Assembly (NCBI GenBank): GCA_027621365.1
Contig: JAQCBH010000008.1
Span: 1 to 64,000 of the forward strand
Origin: Bacteroidota bacterium
GTDB lineage: Bacteria; Bacteroidota; Bacteroidia; NS11-12g; UBA955
DNA: 64,000 bases
Direction: 5' to 3'
In this document: positions 1-8,943 of the stretch, piece by piece
Layout of the letters: the number at the start of each line of letters is the position of its first letter
Numbering within the stretch: the first letter of the stretch is position 1
Notes under the pieces: model-generated
The model's database searches: none
Told to the model about the DNA's origin: nothing
What the model saw: only the letters and a program-made list of their open reading frames with translations
Program-made: the position numbers and the translations under genes

Positions 1-12
1 CTGGTTTGCTTG

Positions 13-158
13 ATCAATAGCGCTGACGGTGCCAATCCAAGTAGGTGTCGGGATCGAGCTGTGTTCTAGAGCTCAGTTTTTCCCAATCAATAGCGCTGAC
101 GGTGCCAATCCAAGTAGGTGTCGGGATCGAGCTGTGTTCTAGAGCTCAGTTTTTCCCA
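13..158. repeat. perfect 73-bp tandem duplication at 3' end of mvaS
   Basis: Bases 13-85 and 86-158 are identical head-to-tail copies of a 73-bp unit. The gene-proximal copy (86-158) encodes the last residues and stop codon of mvaS on the minus strand; the distal copy repeats the same C-terminal codons and stop downstream of the gene. Since the stop codon (87-89) lies inside the unit, the duplication does not change the protein. It is either a real slippage/duplication or an assembly artefact, because it lies at the very edge of the sequence. Confidence 0.95.
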
Positions 159-1403
159 CAGATTTTTGGCGCTGGGGCACTCAGCCCACTGCGATTGGTA
201 GGTGCCTTGGAATACTTTGCCCTTGGAGCCACTGCCGTAAGCGAAGAAGCCTTGGGTTTTGCTGTCGAGTGATTCTCCCTCTTCAATGGCTTGGGCCATG
301 ATGCCCAAAAGGGCTATGAAAATGCTGGTCGTGTACCCGTTGCCCATCTCGCCAGAAGCTCGTTCGGCGCCCTTCATTCGGGAGGAGACAAAGGCTTTGT
401 ACAATTCAGATTTGCTGGCTTTCTTCATCCAGTCTGCATCCTCGATGTAGGGTCCAATTTCTGCTTCTAACTCAGTCAAGGAGCCCGAATGCAACAGGCT
501 GTTTACCCAAAGTTGACTGCCCATTCTTCGCCCTTGGTAGGCATAAGGCAGGTGAAAGGCAAGTTTGTCAAAATGCTGCACCCACTGGCATTCTGCTGCG
601 ACTTCAAATCGTGCTAGCGCTTCCCCCAATCGCTGGGTGTAACACTCGTTGGAATAGGGGCCATCAAATGTGGGTTCGATGCGGTGAGTGGCCACCGTCG
701 ATTTGGGATTGTTCCAAAAGGATGATTGGGCTTTGCTCCAATCTGCCTTCATATCCAAGCCGAGCGAATTCAACAAATCTTGAGCGATTTCTCGCTTGTC
801 AAATACTTGCAGGGGCTTGTGAAAATCTTCCACACCAGCATAGCCAACACCAACTGGGGCTTCCACACTCAACAAGCGCGGGTTTTCAGAAATCAACAGG
901 GCGACAGCCGCGGCACCTTGGGTGTATTCGCCGGCTGAACCCTCCTCGTATAGGGCAATGTCAGTGGCAAGCGCAATGGCCGTTTTACCAGGATTTAGAC
1001 GTACATAATCGATGCAAGTCAGCAAGGCGTCGACACCGGCAATGCAGGCGAAGGTGAGATCGACCACGTCACAGGGGTTGAAGCACCCGGGTTTCCCCAA
1101 AGCATTTTCTACCTGACTCAAGGCATAGGAAGCGGTGGGTTTGGCTCCATCATGGTGGCTTTCGCTACCCAAATAGACTCGGCCCAATGATTGGGTATCA
1201 ATGGAGTTTTCCTCAAACAGCTGCAACAGGGCTTGAGCGGCCATGTCGCGGGCATCTGACTGGGGTTCAAGCATGGACATGGAGCGCAAGCCCAGGCCTT
1301 TCTCCAATTTGGCAGGGTCCAAATCGCGAAGCGTAGCCAGCGATCGAACGGGAAAATGGTGCGCAGGGATGAACAGGGAAATTGCGTCTATGCCGATCTT
1401 CAT
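87..1403 (-). CDS. mvaS: hydroxymethylglutaryl-CoA synthase
   Basis: Predicted 438-aa cytosolic HMG-CoA synthase, which condenses acetyl-CoA with acetoacetyl-CoA at the entry of the mevalonate route to isoprenoids. The family triad is visible: Glu81 in ESHHDGAKP, the acyl-accepting Cys120 in LTFACIAG, and His284 in FHLPYAYQGRR. FDGPYSNECY, GNGYTTSIF and FAYGSGSKGKVF match conserved family blocks. The frame stays open upstream to 1520, but ATG 1403 is chosen because the protein then begins MKIGIDAISL as in homologues and a TATCTTTG box lies 10 nt upstream. It is divergent from the dmp-type operon. The last codons lie in the 73-bp tandem repeat. No other mevalonate gene is visible here. A ketoacyl-synthase of another kind is unlikely given all three catalytic blocks. 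Confidence 0.9.
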   Translation of the reverse strand: MKIGIDAISLFIPAHHFPVRSLATLRDLDPAKLEKGLGLRSMSMLEPQSDARDMAAQALLQLFEENSIDTQSLGRVYLGSESHHDGAKPTASYALSQVENALGKPGCFNPCDVVDLTFACIAGVDALLTCIDYVRLNPGKTAIALATDIALYEEGSAGEYTQGAAAVALLISENPRLLSVEAPVGVGYAGVEDFHKPLQVFDKREIAQDLLNSLGLDMKADWSKAQSSFWNNPKSTVATHRIEPTFDGPYSNECYTQRLGEALARFEVAAECQWVQHFDKLAFHLPYAYQGRRMGSQLWVNSLLHSGSLTELEAEIGPYIEDADWMKKASKSELYKAFVSSRMKGAERASGEMGNGYTTSIFIALLGIMAQAIEEGESLDSKTQGFFAYGSGSKGKVFQGTYQSQWAECPSAKNLWEKLSSRTQLDPDTYLDWHRQRY

Positions 1404-1413
1404 GAGAATAGAA

Positions 1414-1421
1414 CAAAGATA
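1414..1421 (-). promoter_or_regulatory. -7 box TATCTTTG for mvaS
   Basis: Matches the Bacteroidota -7 consensus TAnnTTTG on the minus strand, 10 nt before ATG 1403. It decides the start codon. Confidence 0.65.
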
Positions 1422-1493
1422 CTTCAAAAGGGTTGGTGTCGGAGTGACACTTTGTCGAAGGAATCGGCGTTCGGGCGATCCCTTTGCATGGCC

Positions 1494-1501
1494 TAACTTT
1501 G
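1494..1501 (+). promoter_or_regulatory. -7 box TAACTTTG for the dmp-type operon
   Basis: TAnnTTTG match ending 4 nt before ATG 1506, so transcription should start at or next to the start codon (leaderless). Drives the four-gene lower meta-cleavage operon. Confidence 0.65.
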
Positions 1502-1505
1502 AAGC

Positions 1506-2270
1506 ATGAACCTGGAACAACTATGGGCCTTGCGCCTAGATCAAGCCGCTGATCAAGCTCAGGCCACTGCCCAGCTTTCATTGGAGTCTGCATTTGATTT
1601 GGATCAGGCCTATGAAATTCAACGTTTGAACATCGAAGAGCGAAAGAGACGGGGGTTCCCTTTGGTGGGCCTGAAAATGGGTTTTACCTCAGAGGCCAAA
1701 ATGAAGCAAATGGGCGTCAATGATTTGATTTGGGGCCGTTTGACTGATGATATGGTTCTAGGTTCTGGTGAAACATTGGCCTTGGAGACATTCATTCATC
1801 CGCGGGTGGAGATCGAAGTGGCCTTTCGCATCGCCAAAACCATTGATCGTGAATTGCAGCCCGAAGAGTGCATGGAATGCGTCGATGGCGTTTGTGCCGC
1901 CTTGGAAATCATTGACTCTCGGTACGAGAATTTCAAGTTTTCCTTGGAAGATGTCGTAGCAGACAATTGCTCTTCAGCGGCCTACGTGCTCGGCGATTGG
2001 ATGCCCGTGAGCGAAAATTTGAACGGGCTAAACATGGCTTTGTATGCCGATGGGGAATTGTTGGAGAAGGGCTCTTCAGACGATATTTTGGGCAATCCCT
2101 GGAAGTCTCTGGCGGCCGCTACTCGATTGGCCTTCAAATACAAAGAGACCTTGCAGCCCGGTATGGTGGTCTTGGCGGGTGCCGCTACCGCTGCCCACTT
2201 CCTCAAGCCCGGTATGCAAATAAAAGGGGTTGTCGATCAACTCGGTGTCTGTGGCTTTCAAGTGGCTTAA
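1506..2270 (+). CDS. dmpH: 4-oxalocrotonate decarboxylase (DmpH/XylI/NahK type)
   Basis: Predicted 254-aa member of the fumarylacetoacetate-hydrolase-like hydratase/decarboxylase family. It should decarboxylate 2-oxo-3-hexenedioate (4-oxalocrotonate) to 2-hydroxypenta-2,4-dienoate. Assignment to decarboxylase rather than hydratase rests on blocks typical of DmpH: GLKMGFTSEAKMKQMGV near residue 55, HPRVEIE near 98, and IIDSRYENFKFSLEDVVADN near 135. The metal-binding E-x-E and D positions of the family are present. First gene of an operon; the next gene is its paralogue, and the two proteins of this pair are known to form a complex in characterised pathways. Start ATG 1506 follows a TAACTTTG box by 4 nt. 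Confidence 0.85.
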   Translation: MNLEQLWALRLDQAADQAQATAQLSLESAFDLDQAYEIQRLNIEERKRRGFPLVGLKMGFTSEAKMKQMGVNDLIWGRLTDDMVLGSGETLALETFIHPRVEIEVAFRIAKTIDRELQPEECMECVDGVCAALEIIDSRYENFKFSLEDVVADNCSSAAYVLGDWMPVSENLNGLNMALYADGELLEKGSSDDILGNPWKSLAAATRLAFKYKETLQPGMVVLAGAATAAHFLKPGMQIKGVVDQLGVCGFQVA

Positions 2271-2271
2271 G

Positions 2272-2279
2272 TACCTTTG
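2272..2279 (+). promoter_or_regulatory. -7 box TACCTTTG upstream of dmpE
   Basis: TAnnTTTG match 6 nt before ATG 2286, immediately after the dmpH stop codon. May give internal, leaderless transcription of dmpE onward. Confidence 0.5.
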
Positions 2280-2285
2280 CCTGAC

Positions 2286-3080
2286 ATGGCTAGTGCTGAA
2301 TCGCTTGTTCAAAAAGCCGCTGACCTTTTGTGGGAGGCTGAGCAATCAGGAACTCTCTGTGCCCCCGTTCGCGAGTGGTTGGGAGATCAAAACATAGAAG
2401 ATGCTTATTTGGTCCAAACGATCAATCATCAACGTCGCTTGGAAAATGGGTACCAGTCTATGGGTGTCAAGATTGGATTGACCTCCAAGGCGGTTCAAAC
2501 ACAACTCGGTGTTGATCAGCCCGACTTTGGGGTTATCTACTCTCAAACCCAAATCGAAAACGGTTCCACTCGTTCTATACATGGGCTACATCAGCCTAAA
2601 ATTGAAGCCGAAATGGCCTTTCGTTTGAAGGCTGATTTGACCATGCCTCAGGTACAGGAAAGCGATGTGATTCAAGCCATTGATTGCGTATGTGCCTCAT
2701 TGGAATTGGTGGGTTCGCGCGTTCAAAACTGGGACATTCGCATTGCTGATACCGTAGCTGACAATGCCTCGGCTAGCCATTTTGTTTTGTCAGATGAGCA
2801 GAGGGCAGTTGGTCAAGTAGATATGGTGAATGCCGGAATGAAGATGTGGCGAAATGGGGAGTTGGTTTCCCAAGGGAAAGCCGCTGCTTGTTTGGGCTCG
2901 CCATTGAAAGCCCTGGTTTGGTTGGCTCAAACCTTTGCTGATCTGGGTCAACCCCTAAAGGCCGGTGACTGGGTTCTTTCGGGTGCTTTGGGCCCAATGG
3001 TGCCCGTGGCGCCTGGCGATCGATTTACGGCCGAAATAGAAGGTTTGGGTTCGGTCGGTCTTAACTTCTCCCACGAATGA
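2286..3080 (+). CDS. dmpE: 2-hydroxypenta-2,4-dienoate hydratase (2-keto-4-pentenoate hydratase)
   Basis: Predicted 264-aa hydratase adding water to 2-hydroxypenta-2,4-dienoate to give 4-hydroxy-2-oxovalerate. It is a paralogue of the preceding gene, but its signature blocks are those of DmpE/Mhp[21 protein letters not shown] near residue 62, [10 protein letters not shown] near 155, and [12 protein letters not shown] near 195. Translation is taken from ATG 2286 (MASAES...); a TTG at 2277 in frame lies inside the promoter box and is rejected. The stop codon overlaps the next ATG (ATGA at 3077), showing translational coupling with the dehydrogenase. Confidence 0.87.
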   Translation: MASAESLVQKAADLLWEAEQSGTLCAPVREWLGDQNIEDAYLVQTINHQRRLENGYQSMGVKIGLTSKAVQTQLGVDQPDFGVIYSQTQIENGSTRSIHGLHQPKIEAEMAFRLKADLTMPQVQESDVIQAIDCVCASLELVGSRVQNWDIRIADTVADNASASHFVLSDEQRAVGQVDMVNAGMKMWRNGELVSQGKAAACLGSPLKALVWLAQTFADLGQPLKAGDWVLSGALGPMVPVAPGDRFTAEIEGLGSVGLNFSHE

Positions 3081-4015
3081 AACGCAAAGTAGCCATCATC
3101 GGCTCCGGCAACATTGGAACCGACTTGATGATCAAAGTGATGCGCACCTCATCTGTGTTGGAAATGGGTGTGTTCGTGGGTATTGATCCCGAGTCAGATG
3201 GTTTGGCTCGAGCCAAAAGAATGGGGGTAGCCACCACCCATGAAGGCATCGACGGATTGTTGAATCACCCCTTGTGGCCAGAAATTGAGGTCATTTTTGA
3301 TGCGACAAGCGCCAAAGCTCACGTCTACAACTACGATAAAATCAAAGCATATCCGGGAAAAATTACCGTTGATTTGACTCCGGCCGCGATAGGGCCGTAT
3401 TTGGTTCCTCCCGTGAATTTTCACGAACTAAAAGATGTTCCCAATGTGAACATGGTTACCTGTGGCGGTCAAGCGACCATTCCCATGGTGGCCGCTGTGA
3501 ACCGAGTGGCCAAGGTGCATTACGGGGAAATTGTGGCCTCGATTTCCAGTAAATCTGCCGGTCCCGGAACCCGTGCCAATATTGATGAATTTACCGAAAC
3601 CACAGCCCAGGCCATTGAAAAGGTCGGCGGTGCAGACAAAGGCAAAGCCATCATCATTCTGAATCCCGCAGAGCCTCCCTTGGTGATGCGCGACACCGTA
3701 TTTACTTTGAGCGATATGGCTGACCAAGATGCCATTCGGGAATCGGTTTCTCAGATGGTGAAAGAAGTGCAGCAGTACGTTCCAGGTTATGAATTGCACC
3801 AAGAAGTTCAATTCGATATCATTTCAGCAGATAAACCCGTATTCATCGACGGTCTAGGTTATCGCCACGGTCTGAAAACCACCATCATGCTCAAGGTCAA
3901 AGGAGCCGGGCACTATTTGCCCGAATACGCAGGTAATTTGGACATCATGACCTCGGCGGCCTTGGCTACAGCTGAGCGAATGATCCAGCAACAAGAGAAA
4001 GGAGCACAGGCATGA
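3077..4015 (+). CDS. dmpF: acetaldehyde dehydrogenase (acylating)
   Basis: Predicted 312-aa CoA-acylating acetaldehyde dehydrogenase (DmpF/MhpF type) converting acetaldehyde, NAD+ and CoA to acetyl-CoA. The N-terminal Rossmann fold is clear ([12 protein letters not shown], residues 6-17), with the nucleophilic Cys129 in [14 protein letters not shown] and the block [17 protein letters not shown] near 170. In characterised systems this protein forms a complex with the aldolase encoded next and receives acetaldehyde by channelling. Both flanking junctions are ATGA overlaps, consistent with stoichiometric co-translation with the aldolase. Confidence 0.93.
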   Translation: MKRKVAIIGSGNIGTDLMIKVMRTSSVLEMGVFVGIDPESDGLARAKRMGVATTHEGIDGLLNHPLWPEIEVIFDATSAKAHVYNYDKIKAYPGKITVDLTPAAIGPYLVPPVNFHELKDVPNVNMVTCGGQATIPMVAAVNRVAKVHYGEIVASISSKSAGPGTRANIDEFTETTAQAIEKVGGADKGKAIIILNPAEPPLVMRDTVFTLSDMADQDAIRESVSQMVKEVQQYVPGYELHQEVQFDIISADKPVFIDGLGYRHGLKTTIMLKVKGAGHYLPEYAGNLDIMTSAALATAERMIQQQEKGAQA

Positions 4016-5016
4016 GCGTGTACATACAAGACGTAACTCTTCGCGATGGCATGCATGCCATCGCGCACCAATACAGCAAAGAGCAGCTCAAACGCCTAGC
4101 CCTAGCCTTAGACGAAGCCAAGGTAGATGCCATTGAGGTAGCCCATGGCGATGGATTGACGGGCGGTAGTTTCAATTACGGTTTCGGTGCGCTCAGCGAC
4201 TGGGACTGGTTGGAGGGCTTGGCCTCTGAACTCAAGCACGCCAAACTCACCACCTTGTTGCTTCCCGGAATCGGCACCATTCACGACTTGAAGCGGGCCC
4301 GGGAACTGGGGGTGGAATCGGTACGCATTGCTACCCATTGCACCGAAGCCGATATTTCGGCCCAGCACATTGCGGCCGCCAAAGATTTGGGTATGGATGT
4401 CGCCGGGTTTTTGATGATGGCTCACATGAACGAGCCCAAAAAACTGGCCGAGCAAGCCCAACTGATGGAAAGCTATGGAGCCGATTGTGTTTACGTCACC
4501 GACTCGGCTGGGGCCTTGTTGCCCGACCAAGTGCGGGACCGCATGTTGGCCTTCAAAGAGGTGTTGAAGCCCGAGACCCAAATTGGCATTCACTGCCACC
4601 ACAATTTGAGTTTGGGAGTTGCCAATACCATCGTTGCGCTGCAACACGGAGCCGTTCGTTTGGATGCCAGTTTGGCGGGCATGGGAGCAGGGGCTGGAAA
4701 TGCGCCTTTGGAAGTGCTCATCGCCGTTTTGGACCGCATGGGAGTCGATCATGGAACCGACTTGTACCGATTGATGGATTTGGCCGACGACGAAATTCGC
4801 CCCTTGCAGAGCCGCCCGGTTCGGGTTGACCGCGAAACCCTGTCTTTGGGCTATGCCGGCGTTTATTCTAGCTTCTTGCTGCACGCCGAGAGAGCGGCTG
4901 CGAAATACGGTTTGGATACCCGCGACATTCTGGTCGAATTGGGGCGCCGCAACATGGTAGGAGGCCAAGAAGACATGATTGTCGACGTGGCGCTAGACCT
5001 TTTGAAAAAGCCGTAA
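4012..5016 (+). CDS. dmpG: 4-hydroxy-2-oxovalerate aldolase
   Basis: Predicted 334-aa class II (divalent-metal) aldolase cleaving 4-hydroxy-2-oxovalerate to pyruvate and acetaldehyde. It starts with the HMGL-like barrel motif [15 protein letters not shown] (residues 8-22), carries the metal-binding [15 protein letters not shown] block near 195, and the C-terminal communication domain [14 protein letters not shown]. It is the last enzyme of the operon and partner of the preceding dehydrogenase. The next gene (GH92) begins 9 nt after the stop but is functionally unrelated. Confidence 0.93.
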   Translation: MSVYIQDVTLRDGMHAIAHQYSKEQLKRLALALDEAKVDAIEVAHGDGLTGGSFNYGFGALSDWDWLEGLASELKHAKLTTLLLPGIGTIHDLKRARELGVESVRIATHCTEADISAQHIAAAKDLGMDVAGFLMMAHMNEPKKLAEQAQLMESYGADCVYVTDSAGALLPDQVRDRMLAFKEVLKPETQIGIHCHHNLSLGVANTIVALQHGAVRLDASLAGMGAGAGNAPLEVLIAVLDRMGVDHGTDLYRLMDLADDEIRPLQSRPVRVDRETLSLGYAGVYSSFLLHAERAAAKYGLDTRDILVELGRRNMVGGQEDMIVDVALDLLKKP

Positions 5017-5025
5017 ATTGGGTCC

Positions 5026-8000
5026 ATGAAATCCCTTTGTGCAGCACTCTTGGCATTGCTGTTCGCTCCCCTTTGGTCTCAGTCTCACTCACCCGCTTAC
5101 CATTCTTTGGTGAATCCCTTCATCGGTACGGGTGGTCACGGCCATACTTTCCCTGGCGCCTGTGCTCCGTTCGGCATGGTTCAATTGAGCCCCGACACCC
5201 GCATTGACGGCAGTTGGGACGGATGTGGCGGCTACCACTACAGCGATTCCCTGTTGTACGGTTTTTCTCATACCCACTTGAGCGGAACCGGCTGTAGCGA
5301 TTACGGCGATATATTGATTCAACCCCAAATTGGCAGCAGCGAAGCTATGCCTGCAGCCCAGCATCCGCTGGCATTTTCGCACCAAAAAGAATCGGCCCAG
5401 GCGGGTTATTATCAGGTTGAACTGGAAAACGGTGTCAAGGTCGAATTGACGGCCAGCGCTCACGTCGGATTTCACCGTTACCAATTCCCAGGCCCTAAGG
5501 GTTCGCTTTTGCTCGATTTGGAACACCGAGATCCCACTTTGGAGTGCGAGTGGCGCATCTACGATTCGGTAACGCTAGTGGGCCACCGCGTTTCCAAAGC
5601 CTGGGCCGATGAGCAGCATGTCTATTTTGCCATGCGCTTGAACCGCCCTTTGCCTTTGGCTAAGTGGGCTTACGATGCCGACAATGGAATCAGCAGCAAC
5701 GGTTCCAAACAAGTCTTGATACGTTACAAAAACTGGGATGGTAAACCCTTGGAATTGACCCTGCAAGTGGGTTTGTCTTCGACGAGTATAGAGGGGGCAG
5801 TGGCCAATTTGAAGGCCGAGTCTATGGGTTTTGACCAGGCTCGAATAGCCGCTGCCCGCAGCTGGGACCAAGAATTGGGTCGCATTCAGGCCCGTTGGAA
5901 CCAAAAACCCGGCGCTGACACTTTGTTCTACTCGGCTTTGTACCATACCATGATTCACCCCAGCCTGGCTTCTGATGTCGATGGCAAATACCGGGGGCGC
6001 GATCAACAAATTCACCAAAGCTCCCATTCGGTGTACACGGTTTTCTCGCTCTGGGATACGTACAGAGGCTTGCATCCGCTGTTGGGATTGATCGACTCGA
6101 CACGAACAGTTGACTTCATTCGCAGCATGCTCTTGCAGTACCAAGAATCGGGGAAATTGCCCGTTTGGGAACTGGCCTCTTGCGAGACCAATTGCATGAT
6201 CGGCTATCATTCGGTTTCGGTCATTGCCGACGCCTATCTCAAGGGCATCTATGGATACGATCCCTACTTGGCCTTGGAGGCCATGCAGGTTTCTTCGAAT
6301 GCCAAAGAGAGCGATTACGAATATTTGGGCTATGCGCTGGGGCACTTGGATGTGAAAAAGGTGGCCGAGTCGGTTTCCAAAACCTTAGAGTATGCCTATG
6401 ACGATTGGTGCATTGCTCGCATGGCCGAACGCCTGAATCAGGATTCAGTGGCCAAGGTCATGTACCGCCGCAGCGAGCGTTGGCAGAATCTGTACAATCC
6501 GCAATCGAGTGAGGTTTTCGGGGGCTTCATGCAGCCTCGTCGAAACGGGTTGTTCGAGCCCTTCAATCCTTACGAAGTCAACAACCATTATACCGAGGCC
6601 AATGGCTGGCAGTACCACTTTTATGTGCCCCACGATGTCATGGGTATGATGAGTGCCGTAGGGGGGAACCAAGCCTTTGAGGCCCAGTTGGATTCTCTCT
6701 TTAACACCCGTAGCCAAACCGATGGTCGCGAGCAGAGCGACATTACGGGATTGATCGGGCAGTATGCCCACGGCAACGAGCCCAGTCACCACATGGCTTA
6801 CTTGTATGCCTATACCCAGCACCCCGAAAAGGGGCAGGCCTTGGTCAATCAAATTTGCCAGGAGTTTTATCGCAACAGCCCCGATGGGTTAATTGGCAAC
6901 GAAGACTGCGGCCAAATGAGTGCTTGGTACGTACTGAGTTCTCTGGGTTTGTACCCCGTTTGTCCCGGCTCGAACCTGTGGATCGTCGGATCGCCTCAAG
7001 TGAATTATGCCTTGGTCAATCGTGGGTCCTTGCCGCCTTTGACCATTCGCGTGGCCCAAGAAGATCAACCCAAGGGGCCCGTTTGGTTGGCGCATCCTGG
7101 GGTAGAAGCCTCCCGCGATGGGCAGCCGGGTCATAGGGCCAATGGAGCCTTTGCGCGTAGCGATGCTTGGCTGATGGTGAGCCATGACAATTTGCTGTAT
7201 ACCCCCACCTTGGTGTTCAGACAAGAGACCTCAGAAAAGGCGCTCTTGATGTCACCCAAGCAGCAATTCAATACCCAGTTTGTGCCCGAACCCTTGGTTT
7301 TTGTCAAAAGAGATTCCTTGAAGGTGCAAATGCCCGAAGGGGTTCAAGGTCGATGCCGGGTGGAGATTAGCGGTGCAGAAGGGAAGCGCAGTTTTTACCC
7401 CGATCAAACCAACTCATTGAACAGCGATGGTTCATTTGCTCTCGCTTTGAAGGGCTCCCTAACGGTCGCCCTTCGCCTCGAACTCGCGCAGAAATCAGGA
7501 GGTTTACCCGGCTCGACCCAGCAACAACAGTTCGCCTACAGCGATTGGGTAGTGGTTCGGCACCAAGAGCCTACCCAGACCTACACCTTGGAGTTGAAAT
7601 CAGAACCCAAGCCCATGTACAGAGCCAGTGGTGAACAAGCCTTGGTAGATGGCATTGAAGGAGTAGTGGAGTGGCGCGCCGGTGATTGGCAAGGGTTCTA
7701 TGACCAAGACTTGGAAGGAATCCTCGATCTCTTGCAGCGAAGCAAAGAGCCCCAGCAAGTGACATTCCGATTCCTTTCAGACGAGAAGGCCTGGATTTTT
7801 GCCCCTCGTTCGGGGGATGTGGAATTTTCCAAAAACGGAAAATCCTGGAATACCGGAACGGGTTGGGTTCGTGCCCTAGCTGAAGGTCCAGATGAGACTC
7901 CTCGCATCGAAGAAGTCAGCATGGACATTCCTGTCGGAACCCGTTACCTGCGATTCAAGGTGGAGAATTATGGAGCTTTGCCTCCCTGGCACTTGGGCTA

Positions 8001-8070
8001 CCATGACCAAGGTCGAACCTACATTTTCTCAGATGAGATTCGCATTAGCCCGAAGGCCGTCGATGAGTGA
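5026..8070 (+). CDS. secreted GH92-family alpha-mannosidase with C-terminal extension
   Basis: Predicted 1014-aa periplasmic or surface glycoside hydrolase of family 92 (exo-acting, calcium-dependent alpha-mannosidases acting on alpha-mannans and N-glycans). A signal peptide occupies residues 1-19 (ending LWSQS). The N-terminal domain begins with the signature VNPFIGTGGHGHTFPGACAP; the catalytic alpha-barrel contains HGNEPSHHMAYLY (near 585) and GNEDCGQMSAWYVLSSLG (near 624), characteristic of GH92. The GH92 core is normally about 700-750 aa; the additional ~260 C-terminal residues look like a beta-rich accessory or carbohydrate-binding-like module, which I cannot name. It follows the dmp-type operon by 9 nt in the same direction, an unexpected neighbour. 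No SusC/SusD pair is nearby, so this is not a classical PUL. Confidence 0.88.
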   Translation: MKSLCAALLALLFAPLWSQSHSPAYHSLVNPFIGTGGHGHTFPGACAPFGMVQLSPDTRIDGSWDGCGGYHYSDSLLYGFSHTHLSGTGCSDYGDILIQPQIGSSEAMPAAQHPLAFSHQKESAQAGYYQVELENGVKVELTASAHVGFHRYQFPGPKGSLLLDLEHRDPTLECEWRIYDSVTLVGHRVSKAWADEQHVYFAMRLNRPLPLAKWAYDADNGISSNGSKQVLIRYKNWDGKPLELTLQVGLSSTSIEGAVANLKAESMGFDQARIAAARSWDQELGRIQARWNQKPGADTLFYSALYHTMIHPSLASDVDGKYRGRDQQIHQSSHSVYTVFSLWDTYRGLHPLLGLIDSTRTVDFIRSMLLQYQESGKLPVWELASCETNCMIGYHSVSVIADAYLKGIYGYDPYLALEAMQVSSNAKESDYEYLGYALGHLDVKKVAESVSKTLEYAYDDWCIARMAERLNQDSVAKVMYRRSERWQNLYNPQSSEVFGGFMQPRRNGLFEPFNPYEVNNHYTEANGWQYHFYVPHDVMGMMSAVGGNQAFEAQLDSLFNTRSQTDGREQSDITGLIGQYAHGNEPSHHMAYLYAYTQHPEKGQALVNQICQEFYRNSPDGLIGNEDCGQMSAWYVLSSLGLYPVCPGSNLWIVGSPQVNYALVNRGSLPPLTIRVAQEDQPKGPVWLAHPGVEASRDGQPGHRANGAFARSDAWLMVSHDNLLYTPTLVFRQETSEKALLMSPKQQFNTQFVPEPLVFVKRDSLKVQMPEGVQGRCRVEISGAEGKRSFYPDQTNSLNSDGSFALALKGSLTVALRLELAQKSGGLPGSTQQQQFAYSDWVVVRHQEPTQTYTLELKSEPKPMYRASGEQALVDGIEGVVEWRAGDWQGFYDQDLEGILDLLQRSKEPQQVTFRFLSDEKAWIFAPRSGDVEFSKNGKSWNTGTGWVRALAEGPDETPRIEEVSMDIPVGTRYLRFKVENYGALPPWHLGYHDQGRTYIFSDEIRISPKAVDE

Positions 8071-8202
8071 AAATCAATCGAATTGCATTGATTGAGTGGC
8101 TTTTACGATTCATTCAAGTTCATAATCGACAAAAAATAAGCTCAAAGCGTTTAAAATTCTTGACGCTTTGAAAACATCGCTTTCACAGCCAAAAAGTCTC
8201 TA

Positions 8203-8210
8203 TATCTTTG
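8203..8210 (+). promoter_or_regulatory. -7 box TATCTTTG for the OmpA-like lipoprotein
   Basis: TAnnTTTG match 9 nt before ATG 8220, in an AT-rich intergenic region (8071-8219). It rules out the in-frame TTG at 8208, which lies inside the box. Confidence 0.7.
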
Positions 8211-8219
8211 CTCTATATT

Positions 8220-8864
8220 ATGAAACAAAATTTCATCATAGCCTCGGCAGTAGCCCTGTTGGGATTGTCGAGCTGCATCAACAGCCAAGAAGCTTATGAC
8301 AAAGCCAAATTGTCAGATTTTGTCGCTGCGCAAACCACTCAAATTGTAGAAGAAAAAGCGGGTGCCAAACACAGCATGAGCGAAGCCGAACTCGATCGCA
8401 TGGTCGTAGAGTCTAGCTCTCGCGTGAAAGTGTTGGACACCGACATGGCTCAAGTAAAAAGTCAAATGACTGAATTGCAGTCAGCTTTGGAAGCCATCGA
8501 CGCTTTGGAAGCCGAAGCTCAAGCTGAATTCGAGCGTTCCAACGTGACTACTGTTTTCTTTGCTTCAGGGTCGTCTGTGTTGACTGCTGATGGAATGCAA
8601 GCTTTGTACAACTGGAAGTCTTCTTTGGATCGCGGTGGTTCTTACAACTACAGCGTAGAGATTTATGCTTCAACCGACAAGACAGGTTCTTCTGCTGGCA
8701 ACGCCAAGCTTCGCGACAAGCGCGCAGAAGCCGTTCGCAAGTTCTTGGTAAACACCTTGGGCATGAGCGGCGTAACCATCATCATGAGCACCACTCAGCC
8801 TGCCCAAATGGCCGTATTGAGCCTGGATCGTCGCGTTGTTGTTTCAGTTAAAGTCCAGAACTAA
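8220..8864 (+). CDS. OmpA-family lipoprotein
   Basis: Predicted 214-aa outer-membrane-anchored lipoprotein. The N-terminus is a lipoprotein signal ending in lipobox LGLSSC (Cys19). Residues 25-110 are rich in Glu, Ala and heptad-like spacing and probably form a coiled coil. The C-terminal part (VFFASGSSVLTADGMQAL ... KLRDKRAEAVRKFLV) resembles the OmpA peptidoglycan-binding domain, with the usual RA-x-AV helix motif. Likely tethers the outer membrane to peptidoglycan. Monocistronic: own promoter at 8203 and a strong terminator at 8888. Confidence 0.75.
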   Translation: MKQNFIIASAVALLGLSSCINSQEAYDKAKLSDFVAAQTTQIVEEKAGAKHSMSEAELDRMVVESSSRVKVLDTDMAQVKSQMTELQSALEAIDALEAEAQAEFERSNVTTVFFASGSSVLTADGMQALYNWKSSLDRGGSYNYSVEIYASTDKTGSSAGNAKLRDKRAEAVRKFLVNTLGMSGVTIIMSTTQPAQMAVLSLDRRVVVSVKVQN

Positions 8865-8887
8865 GAAATTCATTCACAAATGTGTAT

Positions 8888-8916
8888 AAAGCCTCCATTT
8901 CGGAGGCTTTTTTTTT
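8888..8916 (+). terminator. Rho-independent terminator after OmpA-like gene
   Basis: Perfect 9-bp stem (8888-8896 / 8902-8910) with a 5-nt loop, followed by a T tract of nine (8908-8916). Confidence 0.92.
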
Positions 8917-8943
8917 GCCGTACTTCGGATTAGCAAATTTATC

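Noticed and set aside
13-158. Repeat at the left edge as a CRISPR array
   Set aside because: Two directly adjacent copies with no spacers, overlapping a coding region.
1404-1505. Riboswitch or structured leader between mvaS and dmpH
   Set aside because: Both genes have promoter boxes right next to their start codons, leaving no leader RNA.
4108-4968. 286-aa minus-strand open frame opposite dmpG
   Set aside because: Shadow frame of a strongly supported gene; GC-rich codon structure opens the antisense frame; no family match.
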